Positions 58,896 through 64,000 of a stretch of DNA of 64,000 nt are shown in pieces. This DNA comes from Balanoglossus misakiensis (taxonomy: Eukaryota; Hemichordata), in NCBI GenBank assembly GCA_040954595.2, contig CM082597.2:8494001-8558000 (forward strand), read 5' to 3'. The notes under the pieces were generated by a model, which made no database searches, was not told the DNA's origin, and saw only the letters and a program-made list of their open reading frames with translations. Each line of letters starts with the position of its first letter. Position 1 is the stretch's first letter. The position numbers were made by a program, and so were the translations under genes.

Positions 58896-61637
58896 CGACA
58901 GAACACGAATTGGACTTTCTCAGGAGAAAATTAGGCCTAGCCCTTCCACACGTTATGTATTCGTGCTATGATAGTCCCACTGATCTGACGACACGCTCGC
59001 TTTTATTGTGGCCTTTTGTCCCGTTCGCCAGCACTGTGTATAGGCCTGCGTTTACCGTTAACACACTATTCCGTTCGCCAACTTTACTGAACTGCAAATT
59101 GAAGAATCGGTTTGCGGCTAGGCCGAAACGGCCGGGGTCGCGTACATTACAGGCCGAACCGATAAGATTAAGTGCCGTAACGACTTGCTACCAACTGGGA
59201 AGGCTACGAGCCAAGAGCATATTGCAGCTCAGTGTGACAGGGCCGGTGGTGTGTCTTACGGGCGATGTCTCCACACACTGTACTGCTCTGTTTGATAAGA
59301 GTGTCCAAGCTTCGGACAAGGGTCATGTTCGGACTTATGTCTTAACTTTGTAAACACATTACCAAAGTACAACCCACCCATGTTTGCAGAGAAATTAGAT
59401 GAAGTCACATGGCGGAGTTCTCATCCTATCGGGATGCGTTTATCTCGGAATCGGCTGCTTTTCCATCGTCGAGTTTGTTTTCATGTCCGATTCACAGTCT
59501 AGTTATATGATGATCCCTGGTTGATATATATTTTTTTCGGGCGGGGGGGGGGGGGGTCATGGGATCGATAATTCGAGGCAGGAGAAGAAATATGTCGACA
59601 GCGCAAATTGCCATTTTCTCGCTTTGTTTCGTCGATTGTGACAACTTCAAAAGAATTAAACTTCGCTCTGCATTGGCCGATGGGTCTTAAATTTTACCCA
59701 TCTAACAAAACGACTTTGTAGTCGATAAAGTGCTCCCAGCTGGAATAAACGTTGATTCAATTCGACTCATCATGAATTTGATCCAATTTTCTAAAAACCT
59801 AACTTGCGGGCGCTGTTACTTCTCAATGGACGCTGGAAACGTAACACAAACTGGTCGTTTTTTCATACTTGTGCTCTAAGTAGGATGTGTGGCCAACATT
59901 GTGACTTAATTTTTTGTTATTGACCTAATACCAAACGAGCTGATATGACCTTGTTTCGAAAAACTGTCCCAAAACTGCCAAACTCGAATATTCAAACATC
60001 ACCAAAATTGTACAATATCTTACATCAATCAGTATGAGGAACATGCTTACCAAAGTTCAGAGCAATTTAACAGGTGGTTTCACAAACAAAATCTTCTGAC
60101 GAAAAATTGCAACCTATAGGCAGCTTTATACTGAATTTTTAGAGAAATCGGCCAATCACTTTCATAGAAGATGTGGAAAAAATGACACAAGTCATAAAAA
60201 GTAGAAAATTAACGATATTAGGTTCAAACTTATAGAGCTCTGTGATGTTGGTAGTAGATATATGCATACCAATTTTCAGAGCAATCTGACCAGTAGTTTC
60301 CAGCTAATGTGTCTGAGAACAGCCAAAACAGAGAACAGAACAGCCAAAGTGAGAGAACAGAATAGCCAAAACTATCAACAGCGTTTAACTCCACATCTGT
60401 AAGCAGACAATTTGTTGGAGCGATATTCAGGTCCAAGAAAACTCAAACTTTAATCAGACAGAACATACTGGTCATCACAATTGCCTTCTGATTGGAATCT
60501 GTATGGAAAAGCAACAACAAATACTGATCCTTGTCTGAAATCAAAGAGACAGACAAAAGCACTCATTTTATCAGAATATTTATTTTAAGTATGCAAAAAT
60601 CCTTACATGATATCTCTGTCTATTTATTTATCATGATAAGAAAATTGTTGGAATAAAAATATCAAAGATATTCCTTCCTAATGCTGCATATAATATTTAC
60701 ATACTCTGGCAGTCTTGTAAGTACAATGAAATGTTAGTCAAAAGCTCTTCTTAAGAACTGAGTAATTCTCAGTACAAAAAGCAATATGAGGAAAATACCA
60801 ACTTAGCATCTAATGCAAAATCAACAAAATTGAGGAATGGTGTCCCCCCTCCCCTTCAGCACTATACATGATTCTACAGCCTCATGGGGTCATTCTTCAC
60901 ACACACATAAAATGAATGGCTGATTACATGAAATATTTTCGAAAGTCAATAAGTGGTCACGAAAGGCTCTTGTTTTTGTTAAAATAAAAAAAATGTTAGG
61001 AAATTCAAGAAAAGTAGAAAGCAATGTTTCCAGGTTTTTTGGCTCTTGCATGATTCGTGCAAAATTATCGCTCATGAAAATTTCCTGTTTTACAGTACAT
61101 CTTAAGTATCTTTTTTTCACACCAGAAGACAATGCATAGTTGCTTTGTGTATGGCAGACTTTGTATTACGATAGACACTGACAACCAGTTACATCTGTCT
61201 AGCATACAAATATGGTCATATTGAAATAAGGCATTACAATGGAAACGAAGTAAAGCTAATGCAAGAATTAGTACAGAACAAATCTATTCTGTTACTACAC
61301 TGGAATAACCATTCTTTGTTATTTGATCTGTTTAAAAATTATTTTCTTTTATAATCAAGGAACTAAACACTGAAGAATGAATGGAGGTGATAGCTTTGGA
61401 ATGGATGTGTGTTTACAGGAAATACTGATGAGAATGATAAATATTCCAAATCCCCAACACTTGACTGTCTGGAATATTTGAAAATTCCTGCATACCTTGA
61501 GAAATTTCTGACATTTCTTTGGGGATCTGGGTTTCATTTAGTATGGGGATCTGGGTTTCATTTAGTATATAGAAGTTACAATGGTAATGAAGGCATGAAC
61601 AGTCTCCTGTTCATTATAGTCAGTTTCCTGTATGAAT
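58896..61637. other. Mostly non-coding; repeat fragments
   Basis: 59950-60310 belongs to the same dispersed family as 43.2 and 54.4 kb. Short tandem blocks occur at 60312-60372 (AGAACAGCCAAA type) and 61521-61568 (24-bp unit GGGGATCTGGGTTTC, twice). A poly-G run lies near 59543-59556. The 147-codon plus frame at 58910-59353 has no recognisable domain. Confidence 0.45.
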
Positions 61638-61910
61638 TTATTGATTCAGAATATCAAAAAGACTCATGTCATCAGCCAGCAGACTGCTACTTGATTGTTG
61701 CTGTGTTTTTTGCATGCTGGGTGCCAAGCCCATCTGAGGTACCTGTGGTCAAGGCCGTGGCTGGTGTCCTAGTAACAGCTGTTGTTGTTGTGATTGCTGT
61801 TGTTGTAAGAACTGCTGTTGCTGTCGCCATGTTTGTTGTGTTGCTGCTGGTTGTTGTTGTGGTGGTGGTGGAATGCTTGCTTGTGTTCCGTTGGCTTGTT
61901 GTTGCTGCTG
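61638..61910 (-). pseudogene. Last exon of a glutamine-rich coactivator-like gene (one in-frame stop)
   Basis: Minus strand, after a TTTGCATTCAATAG acceptor, 91 codons in phase 0: QQQQANGTQASIPPPP, Q-rich WRQQQQFLQQQQ, then PQMGLAPSMQKTQQQ and a C-terminus LLADDMSLFDILNQ before TAA, with AATAAA overlapping the stop. The acidic/hydrophobic end after polyQ resembles a transcription activation domain. One TGA at 61749-61751 breaks the frame. The opposite-strand poly-Val frame is only its shadow. Not assigned to a named family. Confidence 0.5.
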
Positions 61911-62254
61911 CTATTGAATGCAAACAAAATGGCTTTCTTTTTAAAGTCACTTCACAGAATGTGGTAATGTGTCAGGAGACAGCTCTGTTTAACGTTGTTC
62001 ACATTTGTCAATCAGACTGAAATTTAGGGCGGCATATTGTAACTATGGCAAATAGATTTAGGCTGTGTCTAAAATTTGATGGTTAGTTTCAGGACCCCCA
62101 TTGACCTAATTAATTATGTACATGCCTAATTCTACACTAACCAATCGATCTTTAGATTTTGTAGGACATAAATCAGTTTAGGATCAACACTTTTTGACAA
62201 AATTTTGGGTATCCACAGCAGATAATCCTTGGCATTCTGTAGAAACCCTGGGAA

Positions 62255-62290
62255 TCGCTTGGGCCAGGTGAACACTGCTTGCAGCTTTAA
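62255..62290. repeat. 3' end fragment of the GCAGCTTTAAT element
   Basis: CGCTTGGGCC followed by CTGCTTGCAGCTTTAAT, as at 6231-6264 and 15166-15199. The preceding ~150 bp resembles the 240-bp array units. Confidence 0.6.
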
Positions 62291-62367
62291 TTCACTATGT
62301 AATCAGATGCAGACATTTTGAAAACAACGTGATTTAAATTCTAAGGAAACTTTTGTTAAAGGGTTAT

Positions 62368-62685
62368 GATCGACTAATGCGCATGTGCTAAAGCAGAAAC
62401 TCTGGGTACAAAAACTTTATCAATGACACAATTCTGTCTATACAACAGACAATATGGCGGCAACCATAGTCTGTGTTGTAGATTTGGAAAAGACAGCAAA
62501 TTAAGTGAAAAGAAGAGACAAAACTAAAGTCTTCTTATATGGTGTGCAAGAAATATGGAAGGAAGCGAAGGCAGTCCACTATTCGAATGCACACACATAA
62601 AATTTGCAGATATTTGGATTGGACGTTATTTTGTACACACAAATTACGCACATGTGCCTAAGAGTAAGAGGATTGTCGGCATTTA
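62368..62685 (+). mobile_element. Second copy of the 21838 MITE
   Basis: Collinear with 21838-22165. It carries AATATGGCGGC where the first copy has AAGATGGCGGC, and inverted ends are more worn. Confidence 0.75.
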
Positions 62686-63075
62686 AAACTCACTAACTGT
62701 CTGCCAGAGGTTATCATCAGTGCTTCCACACTGGTACCATGGAACAACTAGAAGAGTCAAAAATAAGACTGAGACAAGATTTGTTGTATTCCTCTGTCTA
62801 ATTTAGGTCTGCTTTGAGCAAACAGTGCATTGAGTTTATTCTGCGTGACTGTCAGGTCCCCAATACATTAAAATAAGTTTGGGAATGGAACAGACCATGT
62901 TATTTGTAACATCAAGAAAGCTCCTTTTTTGAGAAAAATGGTTTCATTTTTCCCCACATAACAATTCCCAGGAGTGACACGGGTTTCAGTCTTGGTTTTC
63001 TAAATATTCACTGTTCACATTATTGTGACAACTTACTTGTAAGAGGTGTCTTAGTTGTTGATGTGTTGATTTTAC

Positions 63076-63277
63076 ATTGGATGGCTGTGCTGGCACTGCT
63101 TATTGTTGTTGTTGGGCTCTCTGTTGTTGTAACCTTTGTAATTGCTGTTGTTGTTGATGTTGTTGTCTTAGTGCTATGAGTTGACTTTGTCTTGCATGTT
63201 GATCTTGCTGTTGTTTCAATTCAATTTCAATTTTTCTGTGCCATCTCTAGATTCTTCTGCAGTGCTTGAATATTCCT
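63076..63277 (-). pseudogene. Penultimate exon of the glutamine-rich gene (frameshift and stop)
   Basis: After a strong acceptor (TTTGATCTTTCAG) the minus strand reads RNIQALQKNLEMAQ; following one extra A in an A5 run it continues IEIELKQQQDQHARQSQLIA, Q-rich QLQRLQQQRAQQQQ, stop (63100-63102), AVPAQPSN. The exon closes at AAT|GTAAAA in phase 0, matching the phase of the 61638-61910 exon. A coiled coil passing into polyQ is common in Mediator- and coactivator-type proteins, but I cannot name it. Upstream exons would lie beyond the window. Confidence 0.5.
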
Positions 63278-63289
63278 CTGAAAGATCAA

Positions 63290-64000
63290 ACAAAGAAAAG
63301 TGTAAACAGTCAAACATTGTCATGTGTCTACCTACAGGTAACAAGACTACAGGAGCCTCAGCCAATCCAAGCTTTTCACTTGTGAGACTATTGAAATCAA
63401 TTTAAAGCTCAGTAACTCCAACTTTGGGTTATTTCCTCAATAATTTTGTTTTGGTGGTCACCTTTCATTGAACAATGAATGGGCAAGTGCTCGCCCACTT
63501 CTTCAGTGAATTTCACTGTTTGTTTATCTCATCATAAAAACTTGGGCACCGCAGTCCTTTGGACAAAAATATTCATGTGCGGTGATTTAAAATCAATGTT
63601 GCAAGAAGCAGAATTAATCACAGGATTAACGGCTTCTGATTGAAAAAATACTAAATGCTTAATATGCCATATGCCGCACACAGAGTGATCACATTAGTCA
63701 ATTGGACCGCTGTTCCAAATTACTAAAATGATTGCAACGTTTTAATATTATATTTATTTTAGAAACCCTTGCATCTGAGCTTCACTTTAAAGTACTTCCA
63801 TTTACTAGTAGTACAAGTACACATCAGTTAACATTGACAGCTAGGCATGACATCATAGATGTAGGACTTCAAAATTGATATTCTGAACAGTGAGGGCGCT
63901 CTATCATAGAGGGTTTTAATGAACATGTGTATTTAATTTCATGAATCAGATATGTCGATGAAAACTGCATATTTTAACATACGCTTATAGTTAATGCATT
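63290..64000. other. Non-coding, probable intron of the glutamine-rich gene
   Basis: No exon recognised to the right edge. Confidence 0.35.

Noticed and set aside
58910-59353. 147-codon plus-strand frame
   Set aside because: No recognisable domain; starts inside the LINE relic region; overlaps no splice-supported exon.
61409-62020. 203-codon plus-strand frame with a Val-rich hydrophobic region
   Set aside because: The Val run is the antisense of the glutamine-rich exon, not a membrane protein.
1-64000. tRNA, rRNA or other structured RNA genes
   Set aside because: I looked for box A/B-like tRNA promoters and rRNA-like blocks and saw none I could defend by eye.

Overview
This is a eukaryotic (metazoan) nuclear genome window. 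It has no bacterial-style gene packing, any host exons are short and separated by introns, and most of the DNA is transposon relics, inverted-repeat elements and tandem repeats. The mix of non-LTR retrotransposons (CR1/Rex-like with an ORF1 PHD finger, jockey-like, Tx1-like), a DIRS/Ngaro-like tyrosine-recombinase retrotransposon and a PIF/Harbinger transposon suggests a marine invertebrate, perhaps a deuterostome such as a hemichordate or amphioxus. That lineage guess is inference from TE content only. One 100-N assembly gap lies at about 31.7 kb.

Layout. 0-6.3 kb: non-coding, with a small pogo-like MITE and a degenerate ~240-bp tandem array. 6.3-10.7 kb: the best host gene candidate, a plus-strand multi-exon gene with tectonin-like beta-propeller repeats, short phase-1 linker exons, and a last exon encoding one transmembrane helix and a basic tail. 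It has an in-frame TAA in a conserved propeller repeat and a duplicated exon that ends in a stop. 12.4-14.6 kb: three 732-bp tandem units, each ending in an identical 118-bp GC-rich hairpin. 16.5-21.4 kb: a dead LINE (ORF1 with PHD finger, ORF2 with endonuclease and reverse transcriptase, minus strand) between inverted host arms. 21.4-29.1 kb: MITEs, a degraded DIRS/Ngaro-like element, and pieces of three further LINEs.

29.2-40.3 kb: an ~11-kb composite satellite of GAT/GAA triplets with two successive spacer modules and higher-order duplications. Its plus strand is almost free of cytosine in places. All poly-Met, poly-Asp and poly-Ser reading frames there are artefacts. 40.4-47.4 kb: dispersed repeats, poly-C tracts and unrecognised DNA. 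47.4-54.0 kb: 0.8-0.9-kb tandem repeats, one copy of which holds an 802-bp inverted-repeat element with a TAA target duplication and an intact empty-site paralog 2.3 kb away. 56.2-58.3 kb: an internally deleted Harbinger transposon with long inverted ends. 58.4-58.9 kb: a LINE 3' end. 61.6-63.3 kb: two minus-strand exons of a glutamine-rich, coactivator-like gene or pseudogene running off the right edge.

Apart from the exons of the propeller gene and of the Q-rich gene, the coding pieces do not form a pathway; the window is mainly a record of nested insertions, unequal exchange and satellite growth. Coordinates of repeats and splice sites were read by eye and may be off by a base or a few.
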